Counted from the first letter of the stretch, positions 51,501-59,493 are shown. The stretch is 64,000 nt of DNA from Mucilaginibacter dorajii (GCF_024808255.1 NZ_JANTYS010000010.1:1-64000); one strand, 5' to 3'. Notes: a model not told the origin generated them from the letters alone. A program made the numbers and translations.

Positions 51501-54500
51501 CACTGCCCATATCAATTTCAGCATTGTAAGTAGCATCAGATTTTAGTGTTAAGGAGCCGGCTATCAAAGAACCAATAGCCTGGTTCCCTGGCTCAAGTAT
51601 CGCTCCTGTGCCGCTCCCCGTTCCAATGGTGACAGACATTGTGCCTTTACCAGCTCCACCAAATGAGCCGGCTTCAACAGTAAGCGGACTGTTGAAAACA
51701 CCCGACGATGGATCATCATTTAACAGCAGTTTTCCACCCTTTATGATTGTTGTGCCTCCATATGAATTATTCCCGGTAAAAATAAGTACTCCGGTGCCTA
51801 CCTTTTCTACATTCATAGAACCCGACATAATACCATTAAAAGAAGTACTAAGGTTTAATGCACCAATGCTGATTGTAGGACTGCCCCCGGCATCTGTACG
51901 GATGGCTCCCCTGCCGCTAAGCGCGCCAAAACTGATTGTTCCGGTAGCAAAGAGTATGCCCTGGCAGTCATTCCCGTTGGCATCCAGGTTCCAGTAGGCT
52001 TTGGCACTCCCCGACTGAGGAACTTCAAAACGCACCCGGTTGTTACCACTACGTAATTTCGATACAAAAGTACCGGTAAAGTCGCTGTTATCGCCAAAAA
52101 GGTGCAAGCCCGCATAAACGTTTCCATCCTGTATTATGGTGCCGCTACCTAAAAGTTTACCATACAGATTTATGGCGTTACTGGTTTGATAAAAATAACT
52201 GGTTTTACCTGCAGCTATTTCAAAATCGTTATAAAAGGTTGCATCGCCATTTACAGAGAACAGTGCGCCGCCATTCATAATAATCTTCCCAGTGCCCAGC
52301 GGGCCAGACGTTGGAGCCGAGGGCGTTCCTGTACCTGCGCCCGAAACTTCCATGCCATATACAGGGGGCCAGCTTTGGCCGTTGCCGTTTAAAGTGGTGG
52401 TGCCTGTGTATGTATTGTTTCCTGGTATATAAAGATATCCTATACCATTTTTAAGCAAACTCCCGTTTCCGCTTATCCCTCCGGTTAGGGACACCGTACC
52501 ACTGGTTATCGTGTTTACATTGAGCAAAGTATCCACAACAATGGGCATGCTCAACATATGTGAGGTTATGGCATTGTTAACCAGGTCATTCTTTAAATGA
52601 AGCGTATCACCGGATATGGTATAACTGTTTGCGCCCGTGTTAAATTGCATGCGCGAAACCGCCAGCCCCTTAATATTATTAGTCAAAATAGTATCAGCAG
52701 ATGCATTGAAGGTGACAATGGCCGGGCTTGCCGGAATAGCGTTTTCTACCCAATTAGAAGCCAGTTTTAATGAATCCGTTTCGGATACCGGTTTCCAGGT
52801 ATAAGAGCCCGAACCCGGAACTCCGAATCCCTCTACCGAATTCGTGCTTTCTTTGGTTTGCCCAACTGATGAAATCACATAATAATAAGGGCTACCGTTA
52901 CTTACATTTACATCCGAGTAACTGGTAGTTGGCACATTGGCTACTGTTATATAAGGACCGCCACTTACGGTGCCTCTTTTTACGTTATATGTTGCTGCTC
53001 CCGAGGCGGTGTTCCAGCTTAAATCGATCTCCTTGTTTTTATTAACCACAGTGGGTTGTGCAGGGGCCGCAGGTGGAACTGAAGCAAAGACCTCGTTGGA
53101 GTTACCACTTTCCAGATTCCCGGTAAGGGCCGTAATAATATAATAGTTATTTACTTCGGGCACGGGAGAAGCATCAGTAAAGCTGGTACCGCTAACCCCT
53201 GCCTGGATTGTTGTATATGCACCTCCGGGGCTTAGCGAACGTTTTACCGAATAACCGGTAGCGTTGGCCGAAGCTGCCCAGGTCAATTTAATTTGCGTAG
53301 CGTTAACCACCGATGCCGCGGCCGAAGCAGGCGCTGCGGGCGTTTGGTTATTGATAACGTTGAGAATGAGGGTTGCCGTACCGGTGCCGCTGGCATTGGT
53401 AGCCGCTATGGTAACTTCGCTTTGCCCTAAAGCAGTAGGTGTGCCGGAAATAATACCGGTAGCCACATCAAGGCTAAGCCCGGCTGGTAAGCCGCTGGCA
53501 CTATAAGAAGATGGATTAGCACCGGCGGTAATATTATAACTGAAAGGTGTGCTAATAGTAGCTATGGCTGTGGTAGCACTGCTGATATCCGGAGAGCCGG
53601 CCGGCGCAGTTAGACTATAAGCTACATTGCTGAACGTAGCGGTATTGAGTGCCGAAGCATTACCAGAGATGGTATAAAACCCGGCATACAGATCAGTCGG
53701 GAAACCTGTTGCAGAATACCAGCAACTAAGATTGGTCCAGTTAATACCATCCTGCGAATGGTAGGCGAATATACGCGTATCTACGCGTTCGATTTTTAAC
53801 CACCAGGGGGCTTTGGGCTGCCAATGATTGCCGATACCGCCTGTAGCGTTGAGAAAAATATCCCAAAATGCCGAACCAGCAGCCAGCGATTGACGTAACA
53901 TGACGCCGCAGCCACCGGTATTGATCGACATGCTGTTAACTTTTACGACCAGGCCAGCATTGCCGCTGATCTTTTTAAAATTGAAGTTGAAGGCATTACT
54001 GGTAGAAGTTCCGGCAGAATTAACTGTCCAGACCCCGTTATTAAACGAAGCGCTGCCTGCCAGCCCGGTATTACCGATATCCAGGTTGGTTACATTACTC
54101 ACCGCCTGTACATTATCGGCAGGGTAAACAACAGGCGTTAATGGGGTAGCATGTGAGGTGTCTGCCGACTTTAAATACAAAAACGAGAAGCCATCTTCGC
54201 CAGCCAGTGCCCGTATTTGTTCAGTATATGGGGTGGGAATACCTTTACGCAGCGCGTACGCTCCCTTAATGATATTGTTAAATGGATGCCTGTGAACATA
54301 ACCGGGAGGGATTCCCCAATTGGTCCAATAGCTGGCATAAGCACCATATGGTATAAAAGATAAAGTACCGGCAGGCGACTGGCTATACTGGCTATATAAT
54401 TCGCCGATTTTAAGCAAACGATTATCAAATTCTGCAAACAAGTCAACACCTTGTTTCCAGGCTACTTCCGCGCTCCACCCAAGCGCCTGGATCTGCTCAA

Positions 54501-55242
54501 ACCAGTGATCATCACGACCGGAGTCGCCTACTTCGCCATTAGGTAAGCTATTTCGTAACCCGCCGCCTGCATCCATACGGTATACCTCAACGGCTTGCTG
54601 CCATAAAACAGGATCTTTTAAATAGGCTGATATACCAATTGCTATTGCACATTGAAGAGCCCCTTTATTAGCATCTCTTGTAGGGTAAGGCGACCAAGAA
54701 GTTGGAAATAAAACATTACGGAAATAATTATTGACATGGGTATCGTTAGCCGCTGTCCATCCGGGGAAGGTGCTTCTTAAAATATCGGCCCCGGCAACAA
54801 AATAAGCTACCCTGTCGCCAATGTCGAGCATATTTTCTCCACCTCCCCAGGTAGTATTGATAACCGCCCATGAATCAAGCATATTGGTGGCTTTCCGGGC
54901 ATATGTGGAGTCGCCTGTAAAAACATACATGAACGCCAGGTTATGAATAGCAATCATATCATCCAACCAGGCCGGATTGTTTAAGTTGGGGGCACGGGTT
55001 ACAGTAGCAAAAGGCCCCTTCATAGCGTAAGCAAGTTGTGAATGCGAGTCGCCTTTCAGCGAGTTGTACCCGGTAAGCCATGGTTCTTTGGTAATATTAC
55101 CTTTAAGTTGATCCAGATCTGCCCGGGTGAAAGGAACTCCGGGCTGAACAAAGGTTTGGGCATATGTAAGGGACACCACGCCTGTGTTTGCAAGTAGTAC
55201 AACAAAAATTGCTACAAATAAATGGGTTAATTTTTTTCTCAT
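48586..55242 (-). CDS. Giant multidomain lyase with CBM3 modules and T9SS type-B sorting domain
   Basis: 2218 residues. Approximate order: signal peptide 1-29; alginate-lyase fold 30-367 with SGRDDH near 242 and MKGP motif; concanavalin-like beta-sandwich 377-539; putative Ig 544-631; two FN3 634-811; autotransporter-type beta-strand repeats 814-1324; Ig 1326-1414; FN3 1417-1494; LamG-like sandwich 1501-1711; a bacterial Ig-like stretch to 1790; CBM3 at 1796-1941 and 1945-2099, each ending IWGIEP or IYGTEP; and a gliding-type C-terminal domain (2120-2218, LSPNGDGINDVL...FDGRSS). It should be exported by Sec, crossed by T9SS and attached to the surface or released, acting on a uronate polymer near a crystalline, cellulose-like surface. 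Confidence 0.9.
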   Translation of the reverse strand: MRKKLTHLFVAIFVVLLANTGVVSLTYAQTFVQPGVPFTRADLDQLKGNITKEPWLTGYNSLKGDSHSQLAYAMKGPFATVTRAPNLNNPAWLDDMIAIHNLAFMYVFTGDSTYARKATNMLDSWAVINTTWGGGENMLDIGDRVAYFVAGADILRSTFPGWTAANDTHVNNYFRNVLFPTSWSPYPTRDANKGALQCAIAIGISAYLKDPVLWQQAVEVYRMDAGGGLRNSLPNGEVGDSGRDDHWFEQIQALGWSAEVAWKQGVDLFAEFDNRLLKIGELYSQYSQSPAGTLSFIPYGAYASYWTNWGIPPGYVHRHPFNNIIKGAYALRKGIPTPYTEQIRALAGEDGFSFLYLKSADTSHATPLTPVVYPADNVQAVSNVTNLDIGNTGLAGSASFNNGVWTVNSAGTSTSNAFNFNFKKISGNAGLVVKVNSMSINTGGCGVMLRQSLAAGSAFWDIFLNATGGIGNHWQPKAPWWLKIERVDTRIFAYHSQDGINWTNLSCWYSATGFPTDLYAGFYTISGNASALNTATFSNVAYSLTAPAGSPDISSATTAIATISTPFSYNITAGANPSSYSASGLPAGLSLDVATGIISGTPTALGQSEVTIAATNASGTGTATLILNVINNQTPAAPASAAASVVNATQIKLTWAASANATGYSVKRSLSPGGAYTTIQAGVSGTSFTDASPVPEVNNYYIITALTGNLESGNSNEVFASVPPAAPAQPTVVNKNKEIDLSWNTASGAATYNVKRGTVSGGPYITVANVPTTSYSDVNVSNGSPYYYVISSVGQTKESTNSVEGFGVPGSGSYTWKPVSETDSLKLASNWVENAIPASPAIVTFNASADTILTNNIKGLAVSRMQFNTGANSYTISGDTLHLKNDLVNNAITSHMLSMPIVVDTLLNVNTITSGTVSLTGGISGNGSLLKNGIGYLYIPGNNTYTGTTTLNGNGQSWPPVYGMEVSGAGTGTPSAPTSGPLGTGKIIMNGGALFSVNGDATFYNDFEIAAGKTSYFYQTSNAINLYGKLLGSGTIIQDGNVYAGLHLFGDNSDFTGTFVSKLRSGNNRVRFEVPQSGSAKAYWNLDANGNDCQGILFATGTISFGALSGRGAIRTDAGGSPTISIGALNLSTSFNGIMSGSMNVEKVGTGVLIFTGNNSYGGTTIIKGGKLLLNDDPSSGVFNSPLTVEAGSFGGAGKGTMSVTIGTGSGTGAILEPGNQAIGSLIAGSLTLKSDATYNAEIDMGSATGDKITVTGVSLVNSPQLSVTGTAGTLPSGTAYTIIDNTGSGAIAGTFKNLPELALITVGAYNFRITYKGGTGNDVVLMDDRTVPVTITSALTDTVVVGKTFSYTIGAIKSPNVFSATGLPAGLNINTSTGMISGIPTQTGVFPVTLTASNGSTTGTVTLVLAVQSNVVSGLLVAAGDAKNIIEWVPISNFTYNLKRSTTSGGPYTTIGNVSTSKYTDINVINGSTYFYVVTSVDGAVESSNSIEVVAKPNIGQNDYYKFDETGGTKGIDAWGANHATLAATGSRSTGKYGQALLLDGTANAYASLPSGIMSTLNDFTISAWVRMDAITTWMRVFDFGSSTTQYMFLTVQAGVTSGKSIVRYAIKNGSAAEQNLNFNYTFPLNTWTNLAITRLGSTCTMYINGAAVASSTAISIKPSALDATGFNYLGKSQFSADPMFKGSIDEFKVYNRALSPSEIANGLLGEQMITFNPITQKTIGDPDFALNATVSSNLPVSYTSSDTTVATIVNGNIHIKGTGTSTVTASQPGNGQYTAATPIRRTLNVAPLNLQVQYQDGDNGQLTNTIIRPYVNIINADSVGVAYSELTMRYWFTAENYAGINAWIDYAQLGNSNVKMKYVALARPVNGAFGYVEYSFTAAGSLGAGSNTGQIQSRLANQDWGNLNEADDYSYQSNTGSYTSNNHITLYRNGMLIWGIEPAAVTPLTSVNVFYQNQNTDTGSNTISTYLYINNTGNMPIAYGDITARYWFTKDGTQSLNYWIDYAKQGSGNISGNCVPLSTALSGADTYFELAVNTAAGTLYPLSSSGNIQYRITKADWSNFNESDDYSYLAKDVLKENNHITVYYKGQLIYGTEPSAGSMSLKSAPLAVAPPQHDISNEGIVVHQGLSPNGDGINDVLMIDGLTSYPDNKLTIMNGNGIKIFEAKGYDNSSKVFDGRSSISGAMQQPGTYYYSLEYRAGAENKHKTGFIIIKY

Positions 55243-55501
55243 ATTTTTATATTAATGCCGGTTTAAGCATTGGTTATTTGCATTAGGTAAGGTACAAATG
55301 CCCTTATAGCCGCCTCAAAAAAAAACGACAGCTGAGTTGCTGAATTTTCATCAAAATATTTTGCAACCAATACCCGCCACTACCTGTTTCAGTTGGTAAT
55401 CACCAATGAAGCCATTATCATCTTTTTAAGGTTTAGCTCGTTTGGTCGTAAAAATCACAGTTATGGGTTATCATTAACTCAGGTAATTCCTAAGGTTTAT
55501 T

Positions 55502-55527
55502 GGTTATTGATTTATAAATCAATAACC
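55502..55527. promoter_or_regulatory. 26-bp perfect palindrome (candidate operator)
   Basis: ggttattgattt-at-aaatcaataacc: 12-bp arms around a 2-base centre, in the leader side of box D. The half-site attgattta also occurs in the susC and GH88 promoter blocks. Confidence 0.5.
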
Positions 55528-55552
55528 AAATATCGCGTCAAAAACAGAAACC

Positions 55553-55584
55553 CGAGGGGGGATCGGGGAGCAATCATAGGGGGT
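55553..55584 (-). promoter_or_regulatory. PUL regulatory box D (giant lyase-PorP unit)
   Basis: Minus strand: CCCCCTATGATTGCTCCCCGATCCCCCC, C-runs 22-23 bp apart; 311 bp upstream of the start. Matches A-C in layout, less so in the central TTTGACC. Confidence 0.45.
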
Positions 55585-56010
55585 AAAAATAAAAATCAGG
55601 AATTTGGATGACTTGAAATCTTTTTTTACGATACCAACGGGAAGTTTTATACGTCAGGTATAAACTGGATATTTTGCGAGGCTTGATCAGGCGATTCCGT
55701 GCGCTTTGGAGTAGTCAGTTGTGTGGGTGAGCCGGAAAGATCGCGAGTGGAAACCAATAAATTGATATGGTCAAAGCGTCGCGGAATTAAATGTTTGCTA
55801 TTCCGGAATGGAATGGTGAACATCATTAATCATTTGACTAAATTTATTACACAACCTCTTTTTTTCAGTGAAGCGGTATAAATTTTCAGTCATAAACATC
55901 AATACAAATGCAATCATGTTTTCCACAAACACCCACATATATACTTTTGCATTACCCGTAAATTTTTTTATGCCTTAAATATAATTAAGTCGAAAGATTT
56001 TCAAAATCAC

Positions 56011-56085
56011 TCAAAACTTATCAATCCTGCTTAAACGCTCCAAATCTTCCATAAAACGGATTGAAAATCTTTCATTCCCCTTTAC
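56011..56085 (-). pseudogene. C-terminal gene remnant, copy 2
   Basis: It encodes VKGNERFSIRFMEDLERLSR then IDKF and a stop, homologous to 23124-23210. As there, similarity ends abruptly on the gene's 5' side and is followed on the plus strand by a terminator hairpin. The two copies have the same orientation and bracket the PUL. Confidence 0.45.
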
Positions 56086-56090
56086 AAAAT

Positions 56091-56122
56091 AAAAGCCTCA
56101 AGTCGAAAGATTTGAGGCTTTT
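56091..56122. terminator. Bidirectional hairpin next to remnant copy 2
   Basis: aaaagcctcaa and ttgaggctttt form an 11-bp stem with a 10-base loop and A/T flanks. Confidence 0.7.
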
Positions 56123-56320
56123 GATTTTTACGAAGATAATTTTAAAAACGCCCTGGGGTAGCTAAGCCCGCTGAAGGGATATCTTTTTCTCTATAACACT
56201 CATTTTCATGCATAGGTTGTTATACGCGGTGTTTAATCGTTCGATTTTAATCCCTCTCCTTCATAGCGTTAAACTAATTCAAAGTATTTTGGGGCCAAAC
56301 TGGTGTGGTTTATCTACTTA

Positions 56321-57253
56321 TTACCCATTTTTTTTCTTTTTGAAAATATTGTTAAAATGACGTACGTAGGAAAGCTGAAAGTTGACAGAAGTTATCTTAT
56401 ATTCATTTTGATAGGCAAATGCCGATTTATTATTAATCAGCATCAGGAACGATACCGCCCAGTCCGGTTTCTGGTAAATGGCAGAACCTCTTGCAAAAGC
56501 AGTTGGATAAACTTTTATTTTTCCTCCTCCGTTAAGCTGGGGTTCACTTCCGGAACTGGCCCCTACTTTTGCCATTCCCGACAACAACCATCGTTCGTTA
56601 ATTACCCAGGAATAAGCATACCCCCCGTTTATCCCTACCTGGAAATTACGAAAGGGGTTTTTACCGGATATCACCATGTTACTGTCCAGTCCTACTTTAT
56701 ATAAATAAGCTCCGGCTCCTAGAATAACACCTCCCGCCGACTGAAGTTGCTTTTCACTTTGTTCAAAGGCAGCCTTGCTTGAAAATTTATTACCATTAAA
56801 AACATAAGTTCCCTCCCCGCCAATTTGCGAAACAGATAGATCCGGGTAGCGCATGATCTCGCGACCGGCTGATCGGCCCTGCGTATAAAATCCTTTATAT
56901 TGCTGTATAAACAAATCCAGCATCAAATATCTGCCATAATTATGGATCTGAAAATCAGTTAAACTTGTTTTTCCGTAAGACTTGCTTTTCAACGGCACAA
57001 CACCATAATCAAACATGACATTAATCACCGTATTTTTCAAGGCAAAGATCACACCAACATTAAATGGGTTATTAGGCATATAAGTTTTACCGGCGTTAAC
57101 CAATTGAACTGTATTGGTGGAAACATACCCACCCACTAATACTTTTTGATTATAAGGCTTGATATACGCCGTGTCGGTAGCTGTTGTCTGCGCACAGCAC
57201 TCAGATGCTGTGAAAATACTGAGGCAGAATGCAATATAAATATGCTTCATCAT
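56321..57253 (-). CDS. DUF4421-like outer membrane beta-barrel protein
   Basis: 310 residues with a signal peptide (MKHIYIAFCLSIFTASECCAQ). It matches the DUF4421 pattern: YIKPYNQKVLVGGYVSTNTVQL, YMPNNPFNVGVIFALKN, then KTSLTDFQIHNYGRYLMLDLFIQQYKGFY and FRNFQVGINGGYAYSWVINERWLLSGMAKVG. The repeated amphipathic strands and the end NFQLSYVRHFNNIFKKKKNG suggest a barrel with a basic tail. Function unknown. It lies downstream of an AraC regulator on the same strand (127-bp gap) and may be its target. Confidence 0.7.
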   Translation of the reverse strand: MMKHIYIAFCLSIFTASECCAQTTATDTAYIKPYNQKVLVGGYVSTNTVQLVNAGKTYMPNNPFNVGVIFALKNTVINVMFDYGVVPLKSKSYGKTSLTDFQIHNYGRYLMLDLFIQQYKGFYTQGRSAGREIMRYPDLSVSQIGGEGTYVFNGNKFSSKAAFEQSEKQLQSAGGVILGAGAYLYKVGLDSNMVISGKNPFRNFQVGINGGYAYSWVINERWLLSGMAKVGASSGSEPQLNGGGKIKVYPTAFARGSAIYQKPDWAVSFLMLINNKSAFAYQNEYKITSVNFQLSYVRHFNNIFKKKKNG

Positions 57254-57380
57254 GGTTACTTATTAATGTTTAGGCCAACTTTATAAACCAAACCGCCAAA
57301 TGATATATTAGTTACGGCTTTTTACATGAACATAATCCCGGCGTTTAAATTACAATCTCCCGCGCTTGTTTTAAGCGGCT

Positions 57381-58226
57381 TTACTGCCTGTTAAAATAAG
57401 CTTTCGGTGACACACCGGAAAACCGGCGAAAGTCCTTTATAAAATGATTATCATCATAATAACCATTATCTAAAGCAACTTGTAAAAGATCTTTAGAGGT
57501 AAAAGAATCCAAATCCATGTAAGCTTTCAGGAAACGCCTCATTAAAAGGTAGCTTTGGGGCGAAATACCTAAATGTTTTTTAAAGTTTCGTTCCAGCCAT
57601 TTATAATTCAAGCTAACCTTATAGCTATCCAAAACGTCCTTAACCGTGAGGTTACCTTGCCTGTCAATATAATTTTGTATGTCTGTTAGTATTTTAGGGT
57701 AGCAATAGCTACTCATCTTCTCTGAAAGAAAATTTACAATTACCTCCATTCTTTCTTCGAGCGAAAGGCAATCATAATAAGCTTCCTTAACCTTTTCAAA
57801 GCCATGTCCTGCAATTTCAGAAAAATTGAAAACCTGCTTTTTTTGAAAACAATCTTCATTTATGCCAAACAATTTGAAGAAAGTTACAGGGCGAAAGCGA
57901 ATAACCAGGCACTCCTGGAAATGAATCTCAGATTCACCATAAATATTCCTTAACACACCACCGCAAACCCACATGTTGCCTACACATTGTGTACGCCCAT
58001 CTATACTGATGCTTACGTTTTCGCTTTTACCTTGCATAAGAGCTATCACAGGGTAACCATCGTTAAAAAATAATTCTCTTTCTTTTGGGTAGCCTGCTTT
58101 AAATAGGTAAAAGCCCTCTATAACCTCCTTTAAATGTTCGGGAGGAATAATTTTTAAGATATTATCGCCGTGTTGATTGGCTAAATGTTTAAAAAAATTG
58201 ATGGGCATTAAGGCAAATATATTCAA
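57381..58226 (-). CDS. AraC-family transcriptional regulator
   Basis: 281 residues: an N-terminal sensor-like domain (residues about 20-170, no recognisable ligand motif) and a C-terminal AraC HTH pair (LTVKDVLDSYKVSLNYKWLERNFKKHLGISPQSYLLMRRFLKA, then LLQVALDNGYYDDNHFIKDFRRFSGVSPKAYF). A perfect -7 promoter word TATATTTGC overlaps the first codons of this frame, so translation more likely begins at the second Met (58208, MPINFFKHL), perhaps leaderless. It diverges from map. Confidence 0.88.
   Translation of the reverse strand: MNIFALMPINFFKHLANQHGDNILKIIPPEHLKEVIEGFYLFKAGYPKERELFFNDGYPVIALMQGKSENVSISIDGRTQCVGNMWVCGGVLRNIYGESEIHFQECLVIRFRPVTFFKLFGINEDCFQKKQVFNFSEIAGHGFEKVKEAYYDCLSLEERMEVIVNFLSEKMSSYCYPKILTDIQNYIDRQGNLTVKDVLDSYKVSLNYKWLERNFKKHLGISPQSYLLMRRFLKAYMDLDSFTSKDLLQVALDNGYYDDNHFIKDFRRFSGVSPKAYFNRQ
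58212..58220 (-). promoter_or_regulatory. -7 element overlapping the AraC gene start
   Basis: TATATTTGC on the minus strand, four bases before ATG 58208. An expected start of transcription at or next to that ATG would give a leaderless or near-leaderless mRNA. Confidence 0.35.
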
Positions 58227-58285
58227 TTTCCTTGCTGAAAACTTTAAATGTCCAACTTATACTATCGGGATTTTACCTATCCCCG

Positions 58286-58293
58286 TAATTTTG
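58286..58293 (+). promoter_or_regulatory. Candidate map -7 element
   Basis: TAATTTTG is an exact TAnnTTTG match, 19-26 bp before the map ATG at 58312. Confidence 0.45.
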
Positions 58294-58311
58294 ACCAACA
58301 ACTGAGAATTT

Positions 58312-59076
58312 ATGATTATAGCGAACGAAACGGACCTTGCCGGGATGAAAAAAGTTAGCGATGCTGTCGCGTTAACTTTAAAGGAAATGCGTGCATATGC
58401 CCGTGCGGGAATGAGTACTAAAGAATTGGACAATTACGGCGGCCGGCTCCTGGAAAAATTTGGCGCAAAATCGGCACCTTATTTAACCTATAAATTTCCC
58501 GGCTATACCTGTATCAGCATCAACAATGAAGTATGCCATGGTATCCCTTCTGCTGATCGTATTATCCAGGAAGGCGATTTATTGAATATAGATGTTTCTG
58601 CTGAATTGGCGGGTTTTTGGTCTGACAATGGTGGTTCACTCATTGTTGGTAAGGATATACATGGAAAGACCGACCTAATTGATACTTCCCGGGAGATATT
58701 AAAAAAAGCCATCAACACCATCAGAGGGGGCTTTAAAATAAATGAAATCGGCGGGTTGATTGAAAGTGAAGCAAAGAAAAATGGTTACAAAGTTATTAAA
58801 AACCTGGGCGGTCATGGAATTGGCAGAGCCTTGCATGAACTACCCGAGGGAGTTTTGAATTATCGCGACCGGCTCGATCAAAGGAGATTCCGGAAAAATA
58901 CTGTTGTGGCTATTGAAACGTTTATCACAACTGATTCTTCCTGGGCTGTAGAGCTTCCCGATGGTTTTACCTTAGTTGGTGATAAAGGTGGCTTTAGTGT
59001 GCAGCACGAGCATACGATAGTTGTTACGGATGGGCTTCCTATTATTTTAACCGAACAAAACGGAATCTGGGATTAA
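58312..59076 (+). CDS. map: Methionine aminopeptidase, type I
   Basis: Removes the initiator Met from nascent proteins. 254 residues, typical for type I. Metal ligands are seen in INIDVSAELAGFWSDNGGSL (two Asp), GHGIGRALHELP (His), VVAIETFITT (Glu) and QHEHTIVV (Glu). The CHGIPSADRIIQEGD segment matches the family. It is placed apart from translation genes, next to an AraC regulator and an unannotated gap, and so is perhaps a second copy besides the ribosomal-operon map of Bacteroidetes; that cannot be tested here. Confidence 0.93.
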   Translation: MIIANETDLAGMKKVSDAVALTLKEMRAYARAGMSTKELDNYGGRLLEKFGAKSAPYLTYKFPGYTCISINNEVCHGIPSADRIIQEGDLLNIDVSAELAGFWSDNGGSLIVGKDIHGKTDLIDTSREILKKAINTIRGGFKINEIGGLIESEAKKNGYKVIKNLGGHGIGRALHELPEGVLNYRDRLDQRRFRKNTVVAIETFITTDSSWAVELPDGFTLVGDKGGFSVQHEHTIVVTDGLPIILTEQNGIWD

Positions 59077-59493
59077 AATTGCAAACGAAAATTAAAGGGA
59101 TTAGAGCCTGTTTAAAAAGAAAAAACAGCCAAACTCCTGAAGCTTTTGTTTGCTTAAGCTGATGTACTATGTATTACCTTGTTACTGTTCCACCGGAACG
59201 GTGGAACGCTCTGGAACGCATTAATATTAGTAATCAACAAGTTACGTTTTTCAGAAATTAAAAAGCATGGAACACTTTAACACCTCGATATCAGTTACTT
59301 AACCCCCCAAAAACATTATTATCCTGCAATAAACCCAATTCAGGACTAAAATAAAGTGTAAACCAACCACAGGATTAATCAATAAAAGTATAGACTTTTT
59401 TCATGACGACACTGTTTTGTTTTGCCGGGTAAATGCTTTAGTTTTAATAAAGTAAAGTATTGCCGTCTCCAGCAAATATCATCGTAACCCATT
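59077..59493. other. Gap between map and VOC gene with repeats
   Basis: It contains an IS-end-like 14-mer agagcctgtttaaa (59103-59116) also found at 35119-35132, and a perfect inverted repeat gttccaccg-gaa-cggtggaac (59187-59207). Frames in this gap on either strand look non-coding. Confidence 0.45.

Larger units (their letters stand above)
55243..56320. other. 1.1-kb gap upstream of the giant lyase gene
   Basis: It contains, in order, the lyase promoter area, a 26-bp perfect palindrome (55502-55527), box D (55553-55584), a region with no recognisable gene (55600-56000), the second gene-tail remnant (56011-56085) and a terminator hairpin (56091-56122). Two frames of 60-72 codons (55393-55611 and 55699-55881) cover repeats and palindromes and are not believed. 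Confidence 0.55.

Noticed and set aside
23645..55242. Direct assignment of the lyases as alginate lyases
   Set aside because: The fold is shared by several uronate lyases; locus lacks other alginate-pathway genes, so only the fold is claimed.
55393..55881. Two frames of 72 and 60 codons upstream of the giant lyase
   Set aside because: They cross the 26-bp palindrome and box D; sequence looks non-coding.
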